This document shows positions 12,401 through 23,490 of a DNA stretch of 64,000 nt, piece by piece. The stretch is from Plasmopara viticola (taxonomy: Eukaryota > Oomycota > Peronosporomycetes > Peronosporales > Peronosporaceae), in the NCBI GenBank assembly GCA_001695595.3, contig MBPM02000039.1:638835-702834 (forward strand), written 5' to 3'. The stretch's first letter is position 1; every line of letters begins with the position of its first letter. Below the pieces are notes generated by a model. It was given only the letters and a program-made list of their open reading frames with translations, was not told where the DNA came from and made no database searches. Both the position numbers and the translations under genes were made by a program.

Positions 12401-14191
12401 GCAAACAAAGGGTTGGACACGACAGAGTCAACAGCGTTGATTGGGCCGTTCGACAAGTGTATCAAGGAGGAGAAGGACATTATATTGCACAGTGAAGACA
12501 AGGAGGTGGAACCAGAGAAGAGCGCGAGTGAAGGACTTGAAGGTGAGCAAGGATCGTCGTTCTCGGAGCGCGTGCTCCCGGTGCTCGATCCTCGCCCCGA
12601 GCCACGTCGCGCTCTCTTCAGTGACCCTCCCCTCGTGACAGTGTCTGACCTGAAAAAGAAGAAGCGCGCAGAGCTCAAACGTGGCATGAAGCCACGCTCC
12701 ATGTGCTACCGTGTGGGTGCACTGACCGTCCATTCCCTTGGCCACATTTTTGTTGGCAATGCGAGTTTCCACACGCGAACAGCCTTGTATCCTCTGGGGT
12801 ACCGCAGTACGCGCATCTTTTGGAGCACCTGTCGCTTAGCGACGCGCTGTCTATACGAATGTGTGATTTCAAGCTCTGAGATTGAAGACCGACGCGCTCG
12901 ACGGCACCAGCGAGGGGATCACGGCAATGAAGAGGCGGGAGGCAAAGAGAAGGAGTTTGAACAAGCACGACGCCGACCTCGTGTCGTGTTTAAGATTACC
13001 GCTTCAGACGATCGAGAGCGCCCTATTGTCGCGTCTACACCTGAAGACGCGCTCGTAGAGTTGCGTAGCCGGATCGTGGCTCTGTATGAAGACCAGCGCG
13101 GGTTTGGGACGCAAAGTTCAGGAAGCGTCGCCATGTTGGAGATGGAACGCAATCCGTTCTTGAAACGAAGTTCCTGGCTCTCGTTTGCTCTCAGTGGCGA
13201 CTACTTTTTCGGGTTTGGCTTGCCTGAAATCCTTTGCAACCTCGAAGAGCTTCCGTATGCGGCAACGACGGCCGTGAGTCGCCACGCGATTGTCCGAAAG
13301 ATCCGACAACAGCAACAACGTCAGGGACAGAGTCCACTGGCGGGTTCGGCTGCTGCAACGTGGGGTCTTGGCTCTCGGAAACGCAGCCACGACAGCATGG
13401 AGCCGAGTGCAATGCCCTTGCTGGACGAGCAGGACGATGCCGCAGAGCCGTACGAGTTTCTGTATCGTTTGCCGTCGACGGAAGCGTTCCAGACAGCCGA
13501 GCGTGTGATGGAGCACCTCGTGCGGGCCGAACAACGGGCCCGTCAGTCGTCGGGGTGTGCCCGTACGGACGGCTTTGAAGGCAATCGGCTGTTTGGTGCC
13601 CCCAAGAAAGCCAAGACCATGCCACGGCGTCAAGTGCTTAGTAAAGAAGCGACGAACGAGCCAGTGCCCGGTGGCCTCACGACCACGAGCGGCGGCGTCG
13701 CAATGGACCTTGAACACTTGCCCATTACCATGCAGTACCGCGAATTGCGTCGACGGCCGTTTGATAAGCGCATGTTTGTCCGCAAGTCGTCGATTCATGG
13801 CTATGGATTGTTTATGAAGGAAGCCGTGAGCGAAGGCCAGATGATTGTCGAGTACCAAGGCCAGATTATTGACCAAAGCGTGGCCGACGAGCGTGAACGG
13901 CGGTACGAAGAGCAAGGCGTCGGGAGTTGCTACATGTTTCGACTCGATGACAAGACCATTATTGATGCCACGCGGTGTGGCAACTTGGCCCGCTTTATCA
14001 ACCACTCGTGCGATCCCAAGGCGTTTGCACGCATTGTGGTTGTGGAAGGAGGCGAGAAGAAGATTGTGATTTTTGCCAAGCGAGCGATTGCCGTGGGAGA
14101 CGAAGTCACGTACGATTACAAGTTTCCCATTGAAGACGAAGCGATTCGGTGTGATTGCAATGCTTCGAATTGTATTGGTCGGATGAATTAG
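6428..14191 (+). CDS. Trithorax/KMT2-type histone H3K4 methyltransferase (main reading frame)
   Basis: One uninterrupted 2587-codon frame; position 6428 is a TTG, not a start, and the first in-frame ATG is at 7070. Domains in order, by base position: zinc cluster CTKCVGCDTIFHAG (6509-6640); PHD (7031-7150); Tudor/PWWP-like pair, with YVKVPAMQNQWWPAQALRL at the second (7310-7680); PHDs at 8332-8580 and 8676-8830; bromodomain with YFDIIKAPMDLSTM (9180-9440); acidic linker (9600-9665); PHDs at 9987-10170, 10315-10450 and 10675-10850; extended PHD (11870-12185); FYRN (12705-12870); FYRC (12975-13260); SET with HGYGLF, RFINHSCDP and DEVTYDYKF (13760-14125); and post-SET CDCNASNC. This order is that of the MLL/trithorax family, which methylates lysine 4 of histone H3 on active genes. 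The family assignment is firm. Whether a full protein is made is unclear because the 5' part is broken. Confidence 0.93.
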   Translation: MSLIPPLLVIPEGSGSVLLHGCPCSERCTKCVGCDTIFHAGGSAADRLHRPSGAVDGVLLCEACCNLQVGYSRRRSVSTLSQQSSSGTKSRKRSRGSGAKEGRKTSKQSKTEQCALSATDTTVAVNESSPGTTLKASEDNNDVSVRIPKPLTFVSSSTGVRQEVDGVQGTNGWSYTTPSVLVVDPDDQLTASNVDDVEESSVLIVCDICFGEFKMLDVLGTDDACAVPARPWVCKPCLRALKRSRKKRPRFSKQMVLEMQVYGRLLRATAAKVLDTDACVRRGKPPSSREERRRMYELVGKSVGVFLHWDKHWVMGRVLAFHATHPSMNHTIRFDDGVIATLPLYAFPLVIGTRTMLYVKVPAMQNQWWPAQALRLNALAKKLLVPHHEEDEAWKHFRLVRIFTKGDNVSCWVPHYLCRSMQRFVPPRNDLATSSTMESEQEKLARAVERAQHELRAEVDQIHCIFQAMLIGFRRVLTSSAPLSPKKVGKGTKRPDCGHLKVLDRCMQIANVLVDMPIIITSSNQRLPRGSYTVTKYDNDSKKHHITRSNDMTGETESVVDLLQGTDGVEYSLETGSSFSELAILLELSGSDVGGGIPGEFHSKELLEKAILEETGIVCLHVDAAAHGKHGREDLCSHCLLNAKDCEDLVESCENDGRRETEDLVVCVTCDRHFHVTCCHPPHAPLSLVSPEDGTVLVSDLHLPFVCSECTTCAGCHGKNTDAWETSKMGKADKPRWSQWRLPLKAAALCPKCIPYYKANRFCSVCNLVLDNDALAVQVDLLTCSTCHHWVHAACEPDPNPAFHAFSSTHEFALDVVTDGEVAGQSMAATSREVDSESIASLRTPVGSRSPSEERSMASSTNTSGTSKEDGAVKTAKQMEEIVARSIKFQAGYDSKVLHHYECLTCRKVRMLHVLHRLGGEDKLDLFKEPVTETIAPTYFDIIKAPMDLSTMRQKILDGAYATVNFRAFRDDFELMCLNAVTFNTKERDFLIWREAWRFYGQGQRILRQTAPKARMKQRGGRYYDALKVAAKRQLPNNSALAGNPQSTSEALDPSGEGGEEEEVDDDDEGENGSDTGSDRGSGVPEGSSAGPSAIKSIALVPKDSVANRKGSDATGMAQRDEARTSDHASVASVNGSVVALPTERRSLVPTEASVFQTKLRTATSRSLLPLFLIVQTRTSAHTYSWLDLCFVCGSAGLPTEFIFCVDCGEGFHSFCLPGMNAARLDGNDQLRAYWRCPNCKMCEICGQPGTVCGATSNLKRVAGTAGNADDPARGGQASDAANEPPLVRASVESLVVCGHCDRGYHGSCLVPAIKIPISQKKREDTALSSTIYCASCVACTTCERSSRDRVESPLSQEATKGELAALERTYSYERTKCLHCYNQQAREMQALKDRTRLLTDVWTVAALEKKKDAEKCPLCRLKWDADAEELMQCDACERWVHPPCDALLKADLKRYELLVRDPNAVYVCAACRPQERHHVSDKISDGEGWRCQLLIAEIQRKRFQCDSSWKETLRQLAQVDRWVRLADNTAVYLYVLRLGEECLRNFAYRSLNFQSDWYRFTRHHDLQDPRVVVPDWLLRKANRYMRFKRYMRGPRAAKRRQARKTASFYSKQAVGLNTRKDASAICMIVSEAASCAALLACIHLLYGWRPLPEVVIHLLSSDEDVGTGPAHHKLDDRLLQRLRSDESLDGQAMQPRLKLEAEIATIKEQYDRRVSKRHLVHASASDLSVFGFGSMESSASTVERQEGRQEDEVAAESRTIEAVASLPEELYEVGHDRVPAGPSARSAIDRVKMTTVTPLQGWPFVREEIAPFDDTRFCALCFMIGDHTACGRLLYMELETWVHVNCALWSMEVYEDAAGVLHKCSKAKHRSRLLRCDACGLMGATIGCAIARCTRHYHFPCAVDTGVAFLPTGETCCPSSSHLDAMAKKMGDPPSTLPASNATRVKEEAEPQAALIMNTDTALVDGDVSSAVIANNGSSAQLHASNAWDAANKGLDTTESTALIGPFDKCIKEEKDIILHSEDKEVEPEKSASEGLEGEQGSSFSERVLPVLDPRPEPRRALFSDPPLVTVSDLKKKKRAELKRGMKPRSMCYRVGALTVHSLGHIFVGNASFHTRTALYPLGYRSTRIFWSTCRLATRCLYECVISSSEIEDRRARRHQRGDHGNEEAGGKEKEFEQARRRPRVVFKITASDDRERPIVASTPEDALVELRSRIVALYEDQRGFGTQSSGSVAMLEMERNPFLKRSSWLSFALSGDYFFGFGLPEILCNLEELPYAATTAVSRHAIVRKIRQQQQRQGQSPLAGSAAATWGLGSRKRSHDSMEPSAMPLLDEQDDAAEPYEFLYRLPSTEAFQTAERVMEHLVRAEQRARQSSGCARTDGFEGNRLFGAPKKAKTMPRRQVLSKEATNEPVPGGLTTTSGGVAMDLEHLPITMQYRELRRRPFDKRMFVRKSSIHGYGLFMKEAVSEGQMIVEYQGQIIDQSVADERERRYEEQGVGSCYMFRLDDKTIIDATRCGNLARFINHSCDPKAFARIVVVEGGEKKIVIFAKRAIAVGDEVTYDYKFPIEDEAIRCDCNASNCIGRMN

Positions 14192-17100
14192 GAGAAGAAG
14201 AATAGTATAATATGTGTTCACCACTAATAGTAAAGGGATTGTGGCTGCTATTGAGATAACTACGAATAGGAATTCAAGCTTATGGGTAGTAGTATACGCT
14301 TTACTATCGCTGTTACTTATATGGTTTGGTGCTCGCGCAAAGTGGCGCCTGCAAACGATAATCGTCCTTGGAATTGACGATGAGATTTTACCCGGGAAAC
14401 TACATGCCAGCAGAGCGATAGAGGAGAATTGGTGTGCAGAGCATTTACGTACTTGTAGAGCCTAAAGATGAACTAATATACACTCAATCTTTCGCATAGA
14501 CTTGGCTCGGTCTCAGGTGTCGATTAAGCCGGTCGAACTCTAGCTTCAGCCACTCTTACATAAACTTTGTAATCAAAATCCTTCGAAGAGTGACAGCTCG
14601 TCGTCGTCCTAGACTGTGGGCGTTGGAGTGATAAAAAATGGACGGCATTATCTCGCTTAGCTCGGAGACTTGATGATCTAACTACTGCTAACAACTAAAT
14701 CATTGCTGAGTGTATACTTCGAAGCGACACCGAATATAATTACTATAAAAAATAGGGAACGGCGGTCAATCGACGGAGTTGCCGTGGCCATCGAGATTGA
14801 CCGCTGCAAGAGCTGTGGGAGTTGCCGATTGCTGTGCCGACGTAGAGAGCTGTGAGAGATGAAGTAACGTGCAAAGTACGCAAATTTTAGACCTGTGTAT
14901 GTATACGAAACAAAGGAGAGCAATTTAGAGGATCTTTGGCTGGCGGGTACAACATTACAATAAATACACTACAGTCAATCAGAGGTCATTAGAGATGACC
15001 TAGGGGTCCGTATTGACAGGGTGCAATAGCTGGTAGTGCTTCCTAGAATTGTGTGCAATATATTAGCCACATGATTCATTTATTCACTGCGATTGAGCTA
15101 CACATTTCAATCGTTTGAATGATTTTTGATTTTGCACAATAGCACTGAAAGGCTAAGACTTCTCATATTTCCTTCCATTCCACCTTTGGAAAATAAACTT
15201 ATCCAATACCCTGCAGGACTGGTGCAGAATCTGCCTGTCGATAGGGTGAAGTATTTCTAAAAGACATTTAAAAACAGTAGGCTTTTGTTGCTTAGATGCT
15301 TGATGAAGGTAGGACCAAAAAACATCAAAAATTTATTGGAAAATTTTATTTCAAGAGTGGAATGCGTTGCAAACGTCGATCTCGTTCGTAATTGGTCATT
15401 TTGTAGGAAATGTATACTCTTTGCACGCCATTTCTGTGCGAGGAGCTGTGAAATTCTTAGCACTTAGCCATATATCACGCCCAAGCGGCTAAACTGTCGA
15501 CACCAACCTTCTTAAAGGCGGTCAGATGACCTTCTTTCATACGCCGGACGCACCTCAAACGCTGCTCATGAGATTCGCTGGCTTAATGGGCTTGAGGAAG
15601 CGGTTTATTTGCAATCCTCACAGCTGCTATGTAGATAAAACGTGGCAAGGCGTTCATCTCATACAAGTAGAATGTATGCTCTAAGACCCATCCAATCTAG
15701 GATCCGAACACTCCAGTGGTAATGTCTACTGCGAGGACTTATCTAGTGAGACCAAAGATCTCTTCCTATATCAAAAACTCTGATCTGTGGTCTTTCAAGG
15801 TTAAAATTATTTGATCACAGACGTTCTGTGTGCGTGGTGCTTGCACTTTTTAACAAGCAAAACATCACTTACATACCCGTGAAATTACTTCACGTGAATG
15901 TACCGTGCCCAACATCACATCAAAAAGAACCGAGAAAAGCACTCTATTTGGCGAACATTGAGTTCTATCAGCGTTTGCAAATTCTTCTCAGGCCTCCCGC
16001 TCTACTTTATTGGTAAGGCTAGTATGAGTAAGGATGCGGTGGTCGAAAGTGCTAGCGTTTTGGTCATACGATGGATACTTAAAAGACTGTGCATTTTGAG
16101 CAGCTGGGTGTGTCTAAGCTCACTACACTACCTGCCGTAGTTTGGATACCCCTTTCTAAGACACAAGGTGCTCCGGCCTGCTGCAAAGACATGATCAAAG
16201 AAGTTTAACTTTCTCTCAAGGGCCCGAACGCAACAAAGAAGCCGCGAGTCGATAGCTAGGGTCGATTCTAAGAGCCATCTTTAGCTTGTGTACTCGGTTT
16301 CTCAAAGTTGTTAATTTTATGAAGAAGAGGCAAAGCTGAGGCGTATTCAGCCTTCATGCTCACCGAGAACCTAGAAAATCGTTTTCACGGAAGAAACCCT
16401 TGTGAAATGACGCGATTGTCCTGCATTCCACGACTCGTGAGAGTCTTGACCAGCTCCAGCAACACTAGCTCTGATATGAGATCAGGAGCAATAGGTGCTT
16501 TGTAAGTCATCCGCAAAAATAGGTTCCCCAAACTAGATTGGAGTTGCTATATTGCAAAAGAGTGCGCTAGGATGTACTTGGATTGGTATCGATCCACCCA
16601 TATTTGGTCTCATTTCGATGTCGTGCGAGGTACTTAGAAGAAATTTGATGCGATACTAAAACCACGCGCATAGCCAGTGCTGGAGAATTGTTTAGACTTT
16701 TTCATAAATATTGCTAGTAGTGAAGTCTTTCGAAGTGGTACTCTTCCGGAATGACAAGTTGCGTCGTTGCTATGGAGACGAAAAGGAGGAAGATTCATCG
16801 CCAAATTCGCTTGTTATCATAGTTTTTTTTTGGTGTCACATATTCTTTCTTTTTTGCTCTCATTAATAACACCACCACCCCTTTTTCTCGCAATACCGAT
16901 AGACTTGTACGTCTTGACGAGTGAGGTTTTGTATAGCCGGCGTCATAGACAGGTCTTACAGGCCGATGGGGTTGTTTTCACAGCACTACTGCTTTTTCAA
17001 GACTATTTATGATGTCTCAGCGATAAGAACATATATACTATTGTTAGCCGGAGCATTCATCACTTTAAGGTGGAGGTGGATGTGAATTTAAGGGTGGAGA

Positions 17101-18409
17101 CTCGCGGTATGCGTGCATATTTCGTCCTTGCAAAGTTAGAGTTCACTTTACAGACTTTCGACGCGCAAACCAATCTATACTTACCGCCCACGACGCAGGT
17201 ATATACTTTGTTTTAAGAACTGCCTAGGCGCCTGAAGCCTAGTTGAAAGGCATTTTCTCGTGGCTAGCTTGTTTATCGTTTAATGACTGGAGTCTTCTTT
17301 GCTATCAGTTTGGTCATCACAATAACCAAACCGGCTTTATATATATCCCTTATTAGTTGGGTGTAGACGAAGTCTTAGTATGGGACCACTATATAAAGGT
17401 AAGCTCTTGTGCTAGCCTTTGAAACTCGTAGCTTTGATTTTTGACACCTTCCCGTAATCGGGGCCAGTTTGCATGATGTTTTCATCATAGAATATGTAAA
17501 ATGGGTATTATTCGTGCCTCTATTGCGGTAGCGAATAAAGTCGCATTCTAGAAAACTAGAAAGCACCAAGACACATCAATTCTGTTGCGCTTTTCCTGAC
17601 CTCAAAGTGCGACTTCTACTAACGATCCAGCAAATCTCTCAAGATCGACACAAACGATTAGACCATACGGGACAGGCACAGATTATGTGCCATTGCTTGC
17701 CGCAGCCAAAATAGCAGATAATGCTCTACTCAGCAACACTTAAGTCGAAGAAGACTGAAGCCGTCTAAGGGAGCTCACGAACAACGTTTCTTTCGACTAA
17801 GGAATTGTCCGTTCGTGGTATTTTAAAAGGTGAAGCTGGCTGTGGCTAAGAAAGTCAATTTGATAGCTTATTTCATTGTCGCTGCCTACCCTCGCAAGAG
17901 TTCAATGTGAGGCGGGACTGCCTCGAGTTTTCCGAGAACACAGTCACCTTAACTTGTGCGGGGAGTGGAGCCCCAGTAAACGAGGTTGTCACCACTTAAA
18001 CTTGTAAATACCAAAAAGCTCGCACTAATTTGCTAGAATGTAGCCTCCTCCTCATATCTTAGAAGTTTGCAAATCTCTATAGCACTGCGTACTGCACGTC
18101 TGGAAGAAGCCGAAAGATCGTACAATCTATCTTCGTACACTCAAGAACGCTCAGGTCGACAATTTACCTTGTAGGCGTAGGATCGGGTAGGTGTGAATGA
18201 GTCACACAGCACCTTGTACAAATATTTAAATATATGGAATCTTCCAGTGAGCGTCTATTCACAATTTCTGGTATCATAGGATCTTAGTTTTCAGCTTGTA
18301 GTCTGATTTTCTACCCAAAGTGCTTATGTATACTACGCTCGTTCTCATGTCATCATTCGCCTCAGTGAGAGCTTCTCGACAAATGAGAATAGAAAAATCT
18401 CGCATTTCC
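14192..18409. other. Long gene-poor intergenic region
   Basis: About 4.2 kb with only short open frames that I do not recognise. The start holds the 3' flank of the KMT2-like gene. Near 16436-16490 a broken frame (RESLDQLQQH, then more) resembles a better preserved one at 25551-25655 (RESFDRLHQDKLRFEVESNR), so both are probably remnants of one old repeat. Confidence 0.45.
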
Positions 18410-18639
18410 AATTGGATGGAATATATAAGATCATTGCATTCAGCTCTTGTAAAGGTTATACCAACCATAATCCTGTAAACTTTCAATTACATTCAAACAC
18501 GCACGTCTCTCGCTGCACACTGTTATCACTCTGCAGGAAAAGCCAAGCTTTTCAAAAAGTTGGAAGAGCAAAATTTGGTCTTACTTCCAAATAGACAACG
18601 TCTTCTTGAGCAGGTTTTGAATGGCCTTGCCTTAAATAC

Positions 18640-19310
18640 ACGTAAAAGTGTAAGCGATACTCGACAAGCACCAAACGCGATACGTCTGCATTTGAGCTTG
18701 TTGAGAATAAAAGGCGAGAACAGCCAGAAGCAGATGAGCCCAAACGCAGAAAATGTGGAGAATGTGGCACTCAAAATCATAAGCGGCAAACATGCCCCTC
18801 ATTGTACATCGGCAGGCCCGTTTGAATACTTAGCTTGCCAGGATCGGCAGCTTACCATATCAATTGGAAGTGTGGTTCCCTTCGAAACCTCTCCTGTAAT
18901 ATTGCGTCATATGGGATTTCAACTTAGGACGTGGATGGAGATGGCAATTGCGGCTCCCTTACGATTTCTGTAAGTCTCAATCGCTCAGAAAGTCACTGAA
19001 TTTCGGCTCGAATAGAATGTGTAAAAGGAGATGATTGCGCATCCGGAATTTAAATGCCAGTAGGTTGCGCAGCACTTTGATGACTATGGGGAAGTCATTG
19101 CCCGTTTGTTCCCAAAATGAACGGAGTTTTCTTCCTTTACGCGTCAGAAAGAACAATACCCAATTTGCTTCGCGTTCATCAACGGCAACCACTACATTCC
19201 GCACCATTTGTGGCCAGAATCACCTGCTTCTCCTATTGTGGTTTACTGGCACAGCCCAATGCATAATCATGGGCAGTGCACTTGAGTCGCAAGCCTTAAA
19301 GAGGGAGTGG
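18640..19310 (+). pseudogene. Remnant of a zinc-knuckle plus OTU protease element (probably a transposon)
   Basis: A CCHC knuckle, RRKCGECGTQNHKRQTC, lies at 18745-18795 with all four ligands. In the same frame, after a TGA and a TAG, comes DVDGDGNC (18928-18951), the nucleophile motif of OTU cysteine proteases. In another frame follow AQHFDDYGEVIARLF (19067-19111) and FINGNHYIPHHLWPE (19174-19218), which resemble the later OTU part carrying the histidine region. Zinc knuckles beside OTU or Ulp-type proteases occur in some Mutator-like transposases and other mobile proteins. Stops and frame changes mean it is dead. The OTU call rests on one clear motif and the order of pieces; the transposon origin is inference. 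Confidence 0.5.
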
Positions 19311-20619
19311 CTCCATGAACAAAAGTCAGCAACACCCTGTGACCTTACGGAAGAACACTGGAATGTCGGATTTTTTTTTGCGAACAAGATCATGGAGCAC
19401 TTCACCGAGCTTTCGTTATTGAGTTGAAATCCCTGCAGTAACCGAAACGGTTCAAATGGAAACTACGTTTACGACGTGCAGCTGGCTCTTAAGACATACT
19501 GTTATTGGCTTTTTGTTTCCTGGTAGCACTGGTGAGACGCTACAGAGGTTTTTAAATTTCTTTATCACGGCACTGGGCTTTCGCCTTATTGAATTAGAGT
19601 GAGTTTCGGGTAGAATTTTCGTCGGAAACCTATCTAAAATTCTCTATCTTGAGATCCAAAATTCTGACAGTTATACAGTTCTAAGTGTATTAGAGTTGTT
19701 GCTCCATTCAATGATGTATATACTTAACTGCAGAAAACGGAGATTGATGGCGATTTTGTCGTAATGACTCTACTATTGCCGTGAATATCTGCTGTGAGAG
19801 CATCCCCTGTGGTCTCTCTGCAAAACTGCTACGAGTTGCCAACCAAACATAGCAGCCCGTTAAATTGAGAAGTACCCCGCACTACAGATGCTTCGGCTTA
19901 GTCATTGATGTATGAGCAGCCTCACTATTTCCGAAAATGTTGTCACTGCTGATTTGAGAAGTCTGCACCACAACGCATTGAATTTACGCGGCGGTGTGCG
20001 TTATAAACGTGCACCCGTAATTTGGCCAATCGCAGCTCAAAATTTGAGGCCTACCAAAAAGGGTCTGTGGCTATACCGGTTCCCTAAAATAACAGAACTA
20101 GTTAAAATAATATTTTTTTTCGAAGAATCAAATTGATATCATGTACTTTACCCTCGATTATAAAATAGAAAAATGGCGTGATTTATTCCAGTTCAAATTT
20201 CCGACGATTACAATCGGCGTATATTAGACGGGCCGTAAGCGCAGCAAATGTTGCTATGAAGCACAGGTATTCTGAGCAGTGGCGAATATAAAGCCAAGCA
20301 CTGGACTTAGCCGTCTGAAAATGTAAAGTTGGTGCAGCATCGAAAGCGTAGCACTATACATTCTCCAGTTTAAAATGGCCAGCTCCGTTCGTAGTCTCGG
20401 ACATCCAGATTGCTGGATTTGAAGATGTTTGTTTAAGAACGAATATGACAGTATTTTGGCATTGCCTCGAGTTAAGCCAGAAAAACCACTAGCAGAGCTA
20501 GAAAAAACGAAGGATGCAAAAGCATGATAAAGATGTTACTGACTTGATTACTTTCACGCAATTGAAATCGGCTCAGCAAATGAAAGCGAGCGTTTTTAAT
20601 TGCACCTTGCCTGTCAAGT
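19311..20619. other. Intergenic region without recognised content
   Basis: AT-rich, short frames only. The last ~150 bases are the 3' flank of fascin-like gene A2 and show weak similarity to the 3' flank of gene B. Confidence 0.4.
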
Positions 20620-21219
20620 CTACGCCTTGTCGACGTGTACAACAAGGGGCGACGCCGCAAGTGAAACGTCAAAGAGACGAGTCACAATTTGCTCAATCTC
20701 GTCCGGTGTTTTACCGTACTTCGCAAGCTCCAGCACTACATGCCGGCGGTCGCTACCCGCAAGACCATCCCGTTGATCGAGTTGTTGCCGCGCTTGAATC
20801 GTAATGGCACTCGCGCGAGGCTCTACGATCCTCCAAGCCTCCCAGTCTCGACGATTTTGATTTAAGCACGCGGCAAAATACTCGTCGTTGCAGTGAAGGA
20901 CGTTTCCTGTGTGGCATGACACGAAATACAGCGCACATTCCGAGTCCGTCTCCATAGTAAAGAATTCCCAGTCGCCAGGCTCTTTTGGATCAAAGACACA
21001 TTCTCCGTTAGTGCGAACTTGCAGGTAACGTCCGTTGCGAACTGACTGGATCGCGACCTTATCATCACGGACATGACGCAAGCAAAGTTGCTCGTAAATG
21101 TCGCGGTTGTCAGATAGACAGCGCGCTAGTTTGGATCCGAGCGGATTTTGTAGACTCCTTTGTTTGCGAATCGACCAAATAATGATGGGCACGTCAAACG
21201 GAATCTCGCTGAGATCCAT
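20620..21219 (-). CDS. Fascin-like beta-trefoil protein, copy A2 (complete)
   Basis: 199 residues, ATG at 21217-21219, TAG stop at 20620-20622. Residues ~40-135 show the repeating pattern of a fascin-type beta-trefoil: VAIQSVRNGRYLQVRTNGE, DWEFFTMETDSE, YFVSCHTGNVL, DWEAWRIVEP. In fascins such folds bundle actin; related single-domain proteins may bind other ligands, so actin binding here is only possible. The C-terminal ~60 residues (from ITIQARQQLDQRD to TPDEIEQIVTRLFD) look helical. No signal peptide is seen, so it is likely cytoplasmic. It is one of a tandem pair with the frameshifted gene B2 at 23747-24353; a LINE lies between them. It is the only complete, intact member in the window. 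Confidence 0.75.
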   Translation of the reverse strand: MDLSEIPFDVPIIIWSIRKQRSLQNPLGSKLARCLSDNRDIYEQLCLRHVRDDKVAIQSVRNGRYLQVRTNGECVFDPKEPGDWEFFTMETDSECALYFVSCHTGNVLHCNDEYFAACLNQNRRDWEAWRIVEPRASAITIQARQQLDQRDGLAGSDRRHVVLELAKYGKTPDEIEQIVTRLFDVSLAASPLVVHVDKA

Positions 21220-22332
21220 GGCGAAAGTTGCAAGTTGCGACTATTTTCTGCAGCGCTAATAGAGAACTGAGGGTCTTGACTCGTATGGTCGTTGTCATGA
21301 CGAGGCCAAAGGGTATCTTTCTCTGAGATCGTGTGACTTTCATAGTAAGTGCTTCTGATTGATGGATCGTTTACTGCTCAAAGTGTCGCAGAGCGGCAAT
21401 AATTAGTCGAAGAAATATGTGATGTATGCGCTTGAAACACGATATAATTGATTAGCGTAGAGTTACTAATTAAACCCTGGCTATAAGGGCGGTCATAGAG
21501 GGTCGATGAAGACACTAGCTTTTTAATGTCCTACAGCTGTTCGCGCAATTGCGATGCTGGCAGTGGCAGAAAATAGCTATAGTAGAAATAAGCAGCGTTC
21601 GCATGGATCCAGACCGCGTCACAGGTTCTTTGATTAGGCACGGATGGTTTAACGTGTCTCGCTGACCTTACAACACGAAAACGTGACTTGACCGAACTAC
21701 CGGTGCCATCTTTTATCTCTTCGATACGTAGTGCTTACTTGATGGGGTCCGTTTTTACATACGATGGGTGGGTAAACGCCCTGTTTGAATTTCTATACAA
21801 AGCGCCGAGTACAAAATGAGTTGATCAATAATGCGTGTGAGATAATTGTCATGATTTGTCTTGTTAAGTTTTTCGAGGCTGGCCAGCTCTAATAGCGAGT
21901 AAAAATTTAAGTATCGTGTCGCCCGGTCAAGCCAGAATATAAACCGACGTGACTCTTTTAATACGCAGCGAGCAATACTATCTAAGGGCCAAAACATACA
22001 CCGCCTGTTGCAGTTTCGCGGGCTTCTTGATGAATCCGCGAAAATCGTCTCTGCTATATATCGTTTGTCCAATTTCACTGTATCTATAATTCAGCAGACA
22101 GGTTTAGCGTGGACAATGTGCAACTGAGAAAATGGGATCAAATCCCCGGCCATGACGATTTATTGAGTCAGTGAAAATGACTTGATAGGTAGAGCAGTCC
22201 GGTCTCTCAACAAGTTGATTGTGTCAGATATCTTAGACAGCAGCAAATTCCGAAAAATATGAGTGAGACGAGCATTCAATACAGATTATTCAGATTATTT
22301 AAACGATGCGCACGAAAAGATTAATGCCGAAC
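21220..22332. other. Upstream flank of gene A2, non-coding
   Basis: Same as 407-1519 base for base as far as I can see. No gene is supported. It probably holds the promoter of the minus-strand fascin-like gene; I see no clear core motif. Confidence 0.45.
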
Positions 22333-23490
22333 TATAAAGCCTCCTTTTTGGAAAAGGTTGGGGTGACGCCCTCCTTCCAAGCGCGGGGGCTAAATGCTCG
22401 CGCGCTTCGGGCAGGTACTCTCGGGCATCTTCAGGTCTCTAACAAGTCTCACCCTCGACGCGACGGTCTCCAGCACCAGGCCAAACCCCCTTCCACGCCC
22501 TTAACCGCGCCACCCGCACCCGGATTGGCTCGTTTAATGTGAAGTCACTAGGTTCGAAGCGCAAGAAGCACGAAACACTCCCCGAAGATCTCCGGCGCTA
22601 CCGCGTCGATATCCTTGACCTCCGAGAAACCAAGATCTACGATAGAGGTGAGCACCGCATTGATGACTTCCTCTTTCTAACTTTGAAAAAAAAAAAAAAA
22701 ACGAAGCCAAGACCGAAGTCACCAAAATCCGCCGCCACTGCAATCCGTCAGGCGCCACTCGACACGCCCGAGCCCGAGAAGAAACCTGGCGTCACACGAA
22801 GAAGCTCGGACCACTCCTCGGCGATATTGAAGATCTATCCCGACGCAAGTCCCTGGCCACCCTCGCGCTCCACCGCCTCTGGTCCGTCTCATCTCACCTA
22901 AGACCCGCATTCGACTGTACAACACCTACGTTCTACTAACTCTGCTGTACAACTGCGCCACCTGGGCTCTTACCAAGTCAGAGCTCCACGGCCTCGAGAG
23001 TTTCCATCGCCGCCAGCTTCGCTACGCTCTTGGCTATCGCTACCCCCGACACAATTCGAATGCAAGACTCTACGACCTCTGTGATGAGCGGCCGCTGAGA
23101 CTACGACAGACACAAGCTCGCTGGCGCCTGTTTGGCAATCCCGCCATTCCAGGGAACCTCCAGATGCGTGCCTATTTCTTCTCCACCGCAGCAAAATGGC
23201 GCGGACGTCCCCGCACCACGCTCCCCTCAGCGCTCGACCACGACCTTGTTTCCTGTGGCTCCGGCTCTCGACTCCGGACAGCACAAGACCTCGAAGTGCT
23301 TCGTACCCTTGCACAAGACCGAAAGAAATGGAAGACCCTCACGACCTTGGTGCTGGATGCACTGCCCGCCGAACGAGACCCGACGTATGCGGACACCACT
23401 CTATGCCGTGGACTAGCCAGACTGAGCCTAGCACGTGCATAACTTGGCAACGCGGTAACGTAATACATTACATTACATTATAAAGCCTCC
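22333..23490 (+). mobile_element. Internally deleted LINE, copy 2, with target-site duplication
   Basis: Partner of the element at 1520-2675, inside the large duplicated block. TATAAAGCCTCC flanks it at 22333-22344 and 23479-23490. It differs only in the A run (G plus 16 A). Endonuclease start and C-terminal region are present and the reverse transcriptase core is absent. It is not an independent insertion, because the flanking DNA is duplicated with it. Confidence 0.8.

Noticed and set aside
13118..14224. 368-codon open frame on the minus strand opposite the SET end of the KMT2-like gene
   Set aside because: It lies wholly antisense to conserved FYRC and SET coding sequence, has no domain I recognise, and follows from the codon bias of the plus-strand gene.
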